Shown: positions 9,738 to 17,677 of the stretch, in pieces
Numbering within the stretch: the stretch's first letter is position 1
How the letters are laid out: each line of letters begins with the position of its first letter
Origin: Alphaproteobacteria bacterium
Lineage (GTDB): Bacteria; Pseudomonadota; Alphaproteobacteria; Puniceispirillales; UBA1172
Direction of reading: 5' to 3'
Assembly (NCBI GenBank): GCA_016778985.1
Contig: JADHOM010000004.1
Span: 40,643-104,642 of the forward strand
DNA: 64,000 nucleotides
Notes under the pieces: generated by a model
Told to the model about the DNA's origin: nothing
Seen by the model: the letters and a program-made list of their open reading frames with translations, nothing else
Databases searched by the model: none
Translations under genes and position numbers: made by a program

Positions 9738-10613
9738 TTGAAAACACGATATACATTTGGTGGTGATGAACACATCTATGTTGAGATCGATGAAGAGATG
9801 TCGCTTGATGCGTTCTTCAAAAGCTTATCCATGAGTAACGCGGTAAAAGACGCAAACATTGATGGGGTAACAGAGATTTGCCCAGCCAATGCGTCTTTTC
9901 AGGTGAAGTTTAATCCAGATGTTATTCACCCCAATGATCTGCTTGAGCGCATTAAAATGCTTGAGGAAAAAGCCGTGCAAGCTGAAAAAAGGCTGAATAC
10001 TCGCATCATTGAAATTCCTGTCTATTATCAAGACCCATGGACACATGAAACCCTCATGCGGTTCAGAGAAAGACATCAAGACCCTAATGGCACAGATTTG
10101 GAATATGCGGCACAAATCAATGGCTTTGATAGTGTCGACGATTTCATCACCGCGCATCACTCACAGCCCTGGTTTGTTTCGATGGTTGGATTTGTCTCAG
10201 GGTTGCCGTTTCTCTATCAGCTTGTTGAGCGCGACAAGCAGTTGCAGGTGCCAAAATATCTGCGCCCAAGAACAGATACGCCAAAACTAACAGTTGGCTA
10301 TGGCGGCTGTTTTTCATGTATCTATTCTGTTCGCGGTGCTGGCGGCTATCAGATGTTTGGCATCACTCCAATGCCGATTTATGACCCTGAACAGAAGGTG
10401 ACATATCTGCAAGATTTTATGGTGCTATTCCGGCCTGGAGATATTGTCAAATGGCGGCCGATTGATCGGGCTGAATATGATGCCATTTGTCAGCAGGTTG
10501 AGGATGGAACCTATATGCCAAAAATGGCAGAAGTTGAGTTTGATCTGGATATATTCAATCAGGATATTGCAAAAACTAATGCTCGTTTGATGGAGGCTCT
10601 CAATGGCGCTTAA
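9738..10613 (+). CDS. pxpB: PxpB/KipI-type carboxyltransferase subunit
   Basis: 291-residue allophanate-hydrolase-subunit-1 family protein (KipI, PxpB). The cyclophilin-like core is recognisable from FVSGLPFLYQL, LTVGYGGCFSCIYS and GGYQMFGITPMPIY. With PxpC it forms the unit that is fused as the carboxyltransferase region of urea carboxylase, or that forms 5-oxoprolinase with PxpA. The likely start is TTG at 9738, seven bases after GGAG; no suitable ATG lies near. Its end overlaps pxpC by 11 bases, suggesting coupled synthesis of a 1:1 complex. The N-terminus (about 70 residues before the core) is longer than in the shortest family members. Confidence 0.85.
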   Translation: MKTRYTFGGDEHIYVEIDEEMSLDAFFKSLSMSNAVKDANIDGVTEICPANASFQVKFNPDVIHPNDLLERIKMLEEKAVQAEKRLNTRIIEIPVYYQDPWTHETLMRFRERHQDPNGTDLEYAAQINGFDSVDDFITAHHSQPWFVSMVGFVSGLPFLYQLVERDKQLQVPKYLRPRTDTPKLTVGYGGCFSCIYSVRGAGGYQMFGITPMPIYDPEQKVTYLQDFMVLFRPGDIVKWRPIDRAEYDAICQQVEDGTYMPKMAEVEFDLDIFNQDIAKTNARLMEALNGA

Positions 10614-11574
10614 TATTATTAATCCAGGTTTGTCGACCTCTATTCAAGACCTCGGGCGCCCCGGATATTTTCATCTAGGCATTCCTATCGGCGGGGCGAT
10701 GGACAGGTTTTCCATGCGGGTTGCCAATATGCTGGTTGGCAATTCCGAAGATGCCGCAGGCCTGGAAGCCGTCTTTATGGGGCCAGAGATTGAGTTTACG
10801 AGCGATACGGCAATAGCTGTCACCGGTGCCGATATTCCGGTCATGATTGATGGTGTTGAGGCGCCAAGCTGGACAGCCTTAGCCGTCAGCAAAGGGCAAA
10901 AGCTAAGCTTTGGCTTTCTTAAAACAGGAGCACGGATATATATTGCCGTAGCCGGCGGCATTACTACACCCGAAGCTTTAGGCAGTCGCTCAACCTATCC
11001 AATTGGTGCGCTGGGCGGCATCGAAGGGCGAAATATTGCCGCTGGTGATGCCTTGCCAACAGGTTCTGCTGGTGCTGTCACCATTGGCGCCAGCGTTCCT
11101 TCTACCATGCATAGGATGCCAGCGACACCAGCTATCTTGCGGATGGTAAAGGGTTTATACTGGCATCGCTTGACAGAGGCATCGGGTCAGCAATTCTTGG
11201 CTGATGAATGGAAAGTGGCCCCCGAAGCAGACCGCATGGGCTATCGATTCAGGGGCGGCAAGACGCTTGAGTTTGTTGACCGAGAGCAGCCGTTTGGTGC
11301 TGGTTCTGATCCGTCAAATATTGTTGATGGCTGTTATTCTTATGGCTCAATCCAAGTGCCTGGCGGCACTGAGCCTATTGTCTTGCATCGAGACGCGGTA
11401 TCGGGTGGCGGCTATTTCACATTAGGGGCGATTATCTCTGCTGATATGGATTATATCGGCCAGCTGCAACCTCATACGCCAGTAAAGTTTGAAGCGGTTA
11501 GCATGGATGAGGCTTTATCAGCTCGTCAAGAGCGGCATAAATTGCTTGATGCGATCAGGTCAGAATTATCGTAG
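10603..11574 (+). CDS. pxpC: PxpC/KipA-type biotin-dependent carboxyltransferase subunit
   Basis: 323-residue KipA/PxpC protein. The start MALNIINPGLSTSIQDLGRPGYFHLGIPIGGAMD is the family signature, followed by LEAVFMGPEIEF and ADRMGYRFRG. It complements PxpB. The pxpB reading frame ends inside its first codons (11-bp overlap). The combination BCCP, BC, PxpB, PxpC reproduces all parts of urea carboxylase as separate chains, and pxpA is in the same operon, so the product may be a biotin-dependent carboxylase or lactamase acting on a cyclic amide. That function is inferred, not shown. Confidence 0.88.
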   Translation: MALNIINPGLSTSIQDLGRPGYFHLGIPIGGAMDRFSMRVANMLVGNSEDAAGLEAVFMGPEIEFTSDTAIAVTGADIPVMIDGVEAPSWTALAVSKGQKLSFGFLKTGARIYIAVAGGITTPEALGSRSTYPIGALGGIEGRNIAAGDALPTGSAGAVTIGASVPSTMHRMPATPAILRMVKGLYWHRLTEASGQQFLADEWKVAPEADRMGYRFRGGKTLEFVDREQPFGAGSDPSNIVDGCYSYGSIQVPGGTEPIVLHRDAVSGGGYFTLGAIISADMDYIGQLQPHTPVKFEAVSMDEALSARQERHKLLDAIRSELS

Positions 11575-11583
11575 CATAGGGTT

Positions 11584-12792
11584 ATGGTAGCAGCGCCATT
11601 AGTAAAAGATTCAACGCATCGCTTAGCGGTGCTGGGAACATCTGTGACGCAAAACCCGGTTTTGAAAGGCTATGCTGAAAAGGATTTGGGCATAGTGCTT
11701 GATATGGTAACTTTGGGTGGTGAGTCAGCTCAGCAAAGGGCGGCTTTATCACCCCAAAGTTATGATGTCTATGATCAGTGGTTTCATGATATTGACCTGA
11801 GCTGGCCAACAGGGTCATTACAGCCGATTGATATCAATCGCATCAAAGGCTTCCGTCAGTTAGATTTGAATGCCTTAACCGGATATTCTAAAACTAAAGA
11901 TCACATATGGAAAACCTCTGCCCCTATTGATCGTCTTTTTGTTGGTGCTGAATTATCACTGTCACGCAAGCCGTCTGAGCAAATCAGCATGATGCCGACT
12001 ATTTTTAATGCTGATACAATGGCAATCATAAATGGTCAGAGCCATCCCTTTCCGCATGTCAATGACTGGCAAGGATTGCTGGATGAAGATTGGCATGGCG
12101 CGGTTATTATTCAAAAAGATTCGGCCATAAGTATGGTTGAGATTTTGCTAGCCCTTATCCAGAAAGGCGATTTAGAGGTTGCTAATATTACTGATCTAAC
12201 AACCGATGAAATTGATCAGTTCATCAGGTGTTTTAGCGGGTATTTAAAACAGGGACAAATCCTCTATCATTGGGAAGTTGAGCATGATCTGTTGGCGATT
12301 AGCCATATCAATAAACCCTTGCTTTGTTCGATCTGGTGGTCAGGCGCGATGCAGCTGCGTGCCAGGGGCTATGATGTCAGCATGTTTACTCCGATGAGTG
12401 GCTATCGTGGGTGGTTTGGCGGGCTTGCCTTGTCACAGTCTTTATCTGACTGGAACCGTGATGCCGCCTATGATTATCTAAACTGGTGGCTCACCGGCCC
12501 AGCTGGTGCCTATCTCTGTCGCCAAGGCGGCTATTTCATCAATACCGAGGCGGTTCGCACATATCTGCAAACCCATGAATATGAGTTTTGGATTGAGGGT
12601 AAGGCCGCCAGATACGATATTTTTGATAATGATGGACAGTTACTTTATCGCAAAGGCAGCGTCCGCGAAGGCGGCAGTCTTTATGACCGAATGAAATCCA
12701 TCGCTATCTGGAACACGGTTATGCCAGAACATAATTATCTTGTCAGAAAGTGGGAAAATCTGCCTTGGCCAAAGCATGTTGGTCGACAATAG
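11584..12792 (+). CDS. ABC-type solute-binding protein homologue without export signal
   Basis: 402-residue protein of the spermidine/putrescine-type periplasmic binding family, clearly paralogous to the exported binding protein at 18461: both share the block GYRGW followed by an YDYLNWWLTGP/YADYWLSGP-like segment, a YEFWIEGK/YDFWYEGK block and GGSLYDR/GGSLANR. The N-terminus (MVAAPLVKDSTHRLAVLGTSV) has no hydrophobic core, no twin arginine and no lipobox, so it should stay in the cytoplasm. The gene starts 9 bases after pxpC. It lies tail-to-tail with a GntR-type regulator gene. A role as a cytoplasmic ligand sensor or buffer is possible; a missed upstream start is excluded by the close pxpC stop. 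Confidence 0.8.
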   Translation: MVAAPLVKDSTHRLAVLGTSVTQNPVLKGYAEKDLGIVLDMVTLGGESAQQRAALSPQSYDVYDQWFHDIDLSWPTGSLQPIDINRIKGFRQLDLNALTGYSKTKDHIWKTSAPIDRLFVGAELSLSRKPSEQISMMPTIFNADTMAIINGQSHPFPHVNDWQGLLDEDWHGAVIIQKDSAISMVEILLALIQKGDLEVANITDLTTDEIDQFIRCFSGYLKQGQILYHWEVEHDLLAISHINKPLLCSIWWSGAMQLRARGYDVSMFTPMSGYRGWFGGLALSQSLSDWNRDAAYDYLNWWLTGPAGAYLCRQGGYFINTEAVRTYLQTHEYEFWIEGKAARYDIFDNDGQLLYRKGSVREGGSLYDRMKSIAIWNTVMPEHNYLVRKWENLPWPKHVGRQ

Positions 12793-12848
12793 ATCAGATT
12801 AACCTCACTATGATTATGATTGTCAATATTGGCTATCGCCGAATATAA

Positions 12849-13859
12849 TTATTGTCGTGTCAGCCATGATGGGATCGGCGGTGTTGGAAAGATCGAAAGT
12901 GCCTTGAGCCGTTGATTTGTCCGTTTAGCTGATAATTGAATATGGTTTTCCAAAGCCATGGCGGCGGCATCTACGGAATCGCGTATTAGCAACTCATAAA
13001 TCATAATATGCTCAGATAAAGTGGCGATGAAAGGCCGTCCATCCATAGGCTTGGCAAAAATATCATTGACCACTAACGCTAGCTGAGTTTGCCCAATGAT
13101 CCGTTTTAATGCCATATTTTGTGAGCAGTTCAGAAGCTCAACATGCAGGTCATTTTCAATCAATTTGATCTTCTCTTGGTTAAGTGAAGATGTGTCCTCT
13201 TTGGCTTTGTAGCATCGCTCAAGCCAAACATTGATTCGCTGATTATCGAGGCGCTGGGCAGCGTCAGTTAATGCCAGCGGTTCTAGTTTTGAGCGAATAC
13301 TAAAGAGATCATTTAGCATTTTGGATGTTAAGGGCCCGACCGTCCAATGCGCCCGATAATCTTTACCAATTAATCCGTGTTCGGCAAACTTAGACAGCGA
13401 TTGGCGAATAATGGTGCGGCTGACGTTATAGTTATCAGCGGCTTTCTGCTCATTGATCCAAAACTCACCAAAGGGCAGCATATTGGCAATGTGCTGTTCC
13501 ATATCATGATGAAGATCATCAATTCTCTGCTTTTCGACATCGAGCGTATTATGAAAATATGTCTTCAGGTCACTGTCGCTAACGCGCTTTACCACATCAG
13601 GCATTTTTGGGTTTGCTTGGTCAGACTGTCTAAGAATGTATTGCGCCTTTTTATCAACGCGGATAGCTAAACCAATTTTCTCCAGCATTTGTAAGGCTTG
13701 ATAAACAGGTGTCCGGCTTGACTCAAAAATACTGGCCAGTGATTGAACGCTAACAATAACCCCGTCTAAAGCCCGATTCGTAGATATCACCGTTTTCATT
13801 TCGGCAAAAATCTGCAAGTAACGCGGCTGGCGATTACTATTTTTGTATACAAAAACCAT
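12849..13859 (-). CDS. Transcription regulator with two GntR-type DNA-binding domains and an FCD domain
   Basis: 336-residue regulator. Residues about 12-75 form one GntR-type winged helix (RYLQIFAEMKTVIS, then FESSRTPVYQALQMLEKIGL). Residues about 118-182 form a second (NEQKAADNYNVSRTIIRQ, then LSKFAEHGLI). The rest is an FCD-type helical ligand domain (LFSIRSKLEPLALTDAA onward). Usual family members have one winged helix and about 230-250 residues. It is divergent from the large ABC/hyu operon starting at 14103 and probably controls it and itself. A perfect palindrome covers its own start codon region, and a second lies in the shared intergenic DNA. Confidence 0.85.
   Translation of the reverse strand: MVFVYKNSNRQPRYLQIFAEMKTVISTNRALDGVIVSVQSLASIFESSRTPVYQALQMLEKIGLAIRVDKKAQYILRQSDQANPKMPDVVKRVSDSDLKTYFHNTLDVEKQRIDDLHHDMEQHIANMLPFGEFWINEQKAADNYNVSRTIIRQSLSKFAEHGLIGKDYRAHWTVGPLTSKMLNDLFSIRSKLEPLALTDAAQRLDNQRINVWLERCYKAKEDTSSLNQEKIKLIENDLHVELLNCSQNMALKRIIGQTQLALVVNDIFAKPMDGRPFIATLSEHIMIYELLIRDSVDAAAMALENHIQLSAKRTNQRLKALSIFPTPPIPSWLTRQ
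13840..13855. promoter_or_regulatory. Candidate operator, 16-bp perfect palindrome TTTTTGTATACAAAAA
   Basis: A perfect 16-bp palindrome lies within the first codons of the GntR-type regulator gene. Its core TTGTATACAA is of the kind bound by FCD-type GntR regulators. It would suit autoregulation. No binding evidence; inferred from symmetry and position. Confidence 0.5.
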
Positions 13860-13931
13860 TTTTTGAAAATAGCAAATACACTTTACAGCGTCAACTCATC
13901 TAAATTTACACGAAAATAGGGTTTTATTGAA

Positions 13932-13950
13932 TTGAAATTGCTAATTTCAA
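13932..13950. promoter_or_regulatory. Candidate operator, inverted repeat TTGAAATT-GCT-AATTTCAA
   Basis: A perfect 8-bp inverted repeat with a 3-bp spacer lies near the middle of the 243-bp divergent region between the double-GntR regulator and the ABC/hyu operon. It is unlike the palindrome at 13840, which could reflect the two different DNA-binding domains of the regulator or a second regulator. Confidence 0.45.
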
Positions 13951-14011
13951 GATCAAAGCCTGATCATAACGGGGTTTTCTTCGCTATTCATTCATATATT
14001 AAAAAAAGACT

Positions 14012-14040
14012 TTGACTTTTGTGTTCATTGTGAAAACATA
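14012..14040 (+). promoter_or_regulatory. Possible promoter of the ABC/hyu operon
   Basis: TTGACT at 14012 matches a sigma-70 -35 box well. A weak -10 candidate (AACATA, 14035-14040) follows after 17 bases. It lies about 60 bases before the GTG start of the first ATPase gene. The -10 match is poor, so this is tentative. Confidence 0.3.
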
Positions 14041-14102
14041 GGTTAACAAACATTTAATATTTTGACGGTCTAACAACCTTCAAACTGTGGAGAATACAGG
14101 AC

Positions 14103-15170
14103 GTGCTAGAGGTTAAAGGCGTTTCTAAGAGCTTTTCTGGGGTTCCAGCCGTTGAAGATGTGTCCTTTAAGGTTGAGCAAAATGAATATGTTACTCTTCT
14201 TGGCTCATCGGGAAGTGGTAAATCGGTTCTCCTGCGCATTATTGCTGGCCTGCTGACGCCAGATGCTGGTGTGGTACTCTTGAATGGTGAAGACGTGACC
14301 GATCTGCCTTGCCATGAGCGCAGGATTGGTTTTGTGCAACAAAAATACGCGCTTTTCCCGCATCTGAATGTTTTTGACAATATCGCTTTTGGTCTTCGCC
14401 ATCGTGAGGTTGATCCGATTAAAAATGAAAGTTTGGTCAAACAAAAGGTGTCCGAGACGATTGCTCTTGTTGGTCTTATTGGCCAAGAAAGCAAGATGAC
14501 TGGTCAGATATCAGGTGGCCAAAAGCAGAGGGTGTCGCTGGCACGGACGCTGGTTACTGAACCTAAAATTTGCTTGCTGGATGAGCCGCTTGGCGCGCTT
14601 GATGCAAACCTCAGAGAAAGAATGACGATTGAGCTGCAAAACATTCGCAGTGAGCTTGGCGTGTCCTTTATGCATGTTACAGGAAATGAGTTTGAAGCCC
14701 TTGCTATGGGGCAGAACATGCTTGTCATGTCAGAGGGCCGAATTGTTGAGCAAGGCATTCCGCAGCAGATGTATGCAACGCCATCAGATTTGATTACGGC
14801 AAAAAGCATGCATAATTTCAATATTTTTTCTGGCGATGATTTGCACAAACACATGGAAGCCGGAACCAGCGATAAGCTATCAGCGGCAAAAATTAAGAAG
14901 GCCATGCATTGCGCTATCCCAATGGATAGAATTGATATCGTGGCGGCATCAGCTAAGGCCAAAGGTCTGCGGGCAGAATTTCTGACAAGTGAGTTTCTCG
15001 GCAACAAAATCATCTATTTCTTCAAAACTGAAGATGGGCATGTTTGTGAAGTTGAAGATCACATGAGCCTGCGTGAGCGCAGAGAGCTGACGGCAAGCAC
15101 GACTTACGCGCTGAAGTGGAAGTCTAAAGATATTCTCTATTATGACGAAAACAAACAGTTGCTGGGGTAA
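14103..15170 (+). CDS. ABC importer ATPase, PotA-like, lacking the H-loop histidine
   Basis: 355-residue ATPase of the spermidine/putrescine/maltose importer class with a C-terminal regulatory domain. Walker A is GSSGSGKS (residues 34-41), the signature ISGGQKQRVSLAR and Walker B ICLLDEPLGALD are intact. The switch (H-loop) position, normally VTHDQEEAL, reads HVTGNEFEAL, so the histidine is Gly194. This residue is needed for hydrolysis in related ATPases. A second ATPase with an intact histidine is in the same operon (19729), so the importer may use a heterodimer with one weak site. The start is GTG at 14103; MLEVKGVSKSF is the usual family beginning. Confidence 0.88.
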   Translation: MLEVKGVSKSFSGVPAVEDVSFKVEQNEYVTLLGSSGSGKSVLLRIIAGLLTPDAGVVLLNGEDVTDLPCHERRIGFVQQKYALFPHLNVFDNIAFGLRHREVDPIKNESLVKQKVSETIALVGLIGQESKMTGQISGGQKQRVSLARTLVTEPKICLLDEPLGALDANLRERMTIELQNIRSELGVSFMHVTGNEFEALAMGQNMLVMSEGRIVEQGIPQQMYATPSDLITAKSMHNFNIFSGDDLHKHMEAGTSDKLSAAKIKKAMHCAIPMDRIDIVAASAKAKGLRAEFLTSEFLGNKIIYFFKTEDGHVCEVEDHMSLRERRELTASTTYALKWKSKDILYYDENKQLLG

Positions 15171-15196
15171 ATGGTAAAGATGGAAAGAATGACATC

Positions 15197-16045
15197 ATGA
15201 AGTCAAATAAAAGAACATGGTTGCTTCTATCACCAGGGATAACATGGATTTTATTCTTCCTTGTGGCGCCTCTGATTATGATGATCTATGTCAGCTTCTG
15301 GACGCAAACAACATTTAGCATCAAGCCTGAACTTACGGTGACATCTTGGGTTAATTTTTTCAGCTCGGATACGTATTTTGGGGCTTTGCTGCGAACCATA
15401 AGGATTTGGTTAACTGTGCTGTTTGTGACCTTGTTGGTCGGTTATCCTGTAGCGCTCTATATCGGCCAATTTATTAAAAACAAAACCTTACAAACCGCTT
15501 TGTTGGTGACTTGCGTGATTCCGTTTTGGACGTCATTTCTCATTCGGGTATTGGCGTGGCGGCCAATGCTAGGCAAAGAAGGTGCGATTAATATTGTTCT
15601 GCAAAAAATAGGAATTATTGATGCTCCAATTGAAGTTCTGCTGTTTACCGAATTATCGGTGATTATTGGGATGGTGCAGATTTATGTGGTGTTCATGGTG
15701 GGCCCGATCGCCTTCATGATTGGCCGCATTGACGGCAGTCTGATTGAATCAGCACGTGATCTGGGCGCCTCGTCATGGACAATTTTCCGCCGTATCATCC
15801 TGCCGCTTAGCATGCCGGGTGTGATTGTTGGGGCTATTTTTGTGACGGTCATGGTGCTGGGTGAGTTTGCGACAGCGTCGGCGTTATCAGGGCGCAAAGT
15901 TAATCTGCTGGGGAATATCATTATCACGCAGGTTGGGTCGCTGAAATGGGCATTTGCCGCGGTTGCTGGCGTTGTGCTGACGATTGTCATGGCGACATTC
16001 GTTGCCGTCATGTTGCGTATTGTTAACTTGAGAAATCAGCTTTAG
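15197..16045 (+). CDS. ABC importer permease, PotB-like
   Basis: 282-residue integral membrane protein with about six hydrophobic segments, the first at residues 8-30. The cytoplasmic EAA-type loop that docks the ATPase reads ESARDLGASSWTIFRRIILPLSMPG. Members import polyamines and related small cations or amides. It follows the ATPase gene after 26 bases and precedes the second permease, in the usual A-B-C order. Confidence 0.9.
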   Translation: MKSNKRTWLLLSPGITWILFFLVAPLIMMIYVSFWTQTTFSIKPELTVTSWVNFFSSDTYFGALLRTIRIWLTVLFVTLLVGYPVALYIGQFIKNKTLQTALLVTCVIPFWTSFLIRVLAWRPMLGKEGAINIVLQKIGIIDAPIEVLLFTELSVIIGMVQIYVVFMVGPIAFMIGRIDGSLIESARDLGASSWTIFRRIILPLSMPGVIVGAIFVTVMVLGEFATASALSGRKVNLLGNIIITQVGSLKWAFAAVAGVVLTIVMATFVAVMLRIVNLRNQL

Positions 16046-16058
16046 GGGGACATGATTT

Positions 16059-16916
16059 ATGGATAAAGTTGTTTCTTTACGCTGGATTTTAGGCATCTTC
16101 ACTGCTCTCTTTGTGCTGTTCCTTTATGGGCCATTCATCGTCATGGGGATATTGAGCTTTCAGCAAGGCCCTGAAGGCGGCCCACAATTTCCGATTATTG
16201 AATGGTCATCATACTGGTATCAGCATGTCTTTGGGCTAGCGCCGCCATCACGGGTCGCCCCCTTGCCCATTGGTGAGGCGTTAATCCGGTCACTGACCTT
16301 GGCCTTTGCGACGATGGTTGTGTCAACGGTGATGGGGGTGCTGACAGCACAAGCTTTCAGGCGGCCGTTCAAAGGCTCTGCTGTTGTTTTCTATTCTGTT
16401 ATTTTAGGCATGATTGTGCCGGGCGTCTTGCTAGGTCTTGGCATGGTGTTGATTGCTGATCAGGTTGGTGTGGCGCGTAACTGGTGGTCAACAGCGTTTG
16501 TGCTGCATGTTGTCTATACCTACCCGTTTGCCTTTCTGGTCATGCTGGCGATCTTTAATCGGTTTGATGAATCGGTTGAGGAAGCCTCATTAAGCTTGGG
16601 TGTTAGCCCGGCGAAAACATTTCGCAAAGTCACATTCCCGATTATATTTCCGGGCGTCTTATCGGCCATGCTATTTGCCTTCACGCTTAGTTATGATGAG
16701 TTTCCACGGACATTGTTTACTGGCGGCTCTGATGTCACCATGCCGATTGCGATCTATGGGACATTTGCCGTTGAGATTCATCCAAACCTTTTCGCCTTTG
16801 GGGTGCTGAGTACGTTATTCTCATTTTCGCTGCTTGCTATCTATGGAATTTTATTGACGCTATCGGTGCGTCGCCAACGTCAGCGCGCGTCTGGTCTGCA
16901 AGAGGATATTTCATGA
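16059..16916 (+). CDS. ABC importer permease, PotC-like
   Basis: 285-residue permease with about six membrane segments and the EAA-type loop EEASLSLGVSPAKTFRKVTFPIIFPG. It pairs with the PotB-like permease 13 bases upstream. Its stop overlaps the start of the next dehydrogenase gene by four bases (ATGA), showing that the enzyme genes belong to the transporter operon. Confidence 0.9.
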   Translation: MDKVVSLRWILGIFTALFVLFLYGPFIVMGILSFQQGPEGGPQFPIIEWSSYWYQHVFGLAPPSRVAPLPIGEALIRSLTLAFATMVVSTVMGVLTAQAFRRPFKGSAVVFYSVILGMIVPGVLLGLGMVLIADQVGVARNWWSTAFVLHVVYTYPFAFLVMLAIFNRFDESVEEASLSLGVSPAKTFRKVTFPIIFPGVLSAMLFAFTLSYDEFPRTLFTGGSDVTMPIAIYGTFAVEIHPNLFAFGVLSTLFSFSLLAIYGILLTLSVRRQRQRASGLQEDIS

Positions 16917-17668
16917 ACCAGTCAGCGCATCATATCGCTATTGTCACAGGAGCTGGATCAGGTATTGGCGCTGCAATTGCTGAACGGCTTGCCCATGATG
17001 GTGCCAAAGTCATGATGAACGATATTGATGAGGTGAGTGTTAAGGCGGTCAAAGATAAGCTGATATCGTCAGGCATTGCAGCGGATCACATTGCCTATCA
17101 GGTTGGTGATGTCTCGCATGAAGGCGATATGCAAGCCCTCTTTGCGCGGACTTTAGAGACCTATGGCGAGCTATCGCTGGTTGTCAATAATGCCGGCATT
17201 CTTCAGCAAAAAGCGTTTGTCGATGTGAGCTATGATGACTGGGATAAAATGATTGCTGTGCATGTTCGTGGCTGTTTTCTGGGCTGTCATTTTGCGATCC
17301 CGCATATGCTCAAAAAGGGCAGCGGCATTATTATCAACACAGCCTCACAATTGGGACAAATTGGGGCGGCTGAGCTAGTTCATTACGCGACAGCAAAGGC
17401 GGCTATCATCGGCCTGACAAAATCATTGGCCAGAGAGTATGGTCAATCTGGCATCAGAATTAATGCCATTGCCCCAGGCCCGATCAATACTGATTTGGTG
17501 CTTGGATTATCAAAAGATTGGCGTGATGCCAAAGCCGCGCAATTACCTCTTGGTCATTTTGGTGAGCCATCAGACGTGGCGGCGACAGTTGCCTTTCTAG
17601 CATCTGATGATGCGCGGATTTATGTGGGACAAACCCTAGGGCCAAATTCTGGCGATGTGATGCTTTAG
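16913..17668 (+). CDS. Short-chain dehydrogenase/reductase
   Basis: 251-residue classical SDR with Rossmann motif TGAGSGIG near residue 13, NNAG at about residue 90 and the active-site YATAK (YxxxK) near residue 155. These enzymes oxidise or reduce alcohols and ketones with NAD(P). It overlaps the permease gene by four bases and is 9 bases ahead of a second SDR, so both may act on a product of the imported compound. The substrate is not evident. Confidence 0.88.
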   Translation: MNQSAHHIAIVTGAGSGIGAAIAERLAHDGAKVMMNDIDEVSVKAVKDKLISSGIAADHIAYQVGDVSHEGDMQALFARTLETYGELSLVVNNAGILQQKAFVDVSYDDWDKMIAVHVRGCFLGCHFAIPHMLKKGSGIIINTASQLGQIGAAELVHYATAKAAIIGLTKSLAREYGQSGIRINAIAPGPINTDLVLGLSKDWRDAKAAQLPLGHFGEPSDVAATVAFLASDDARIYVGQTLGPNSGDVML

Positions 17669-17677
17669 GAGGCGGGG

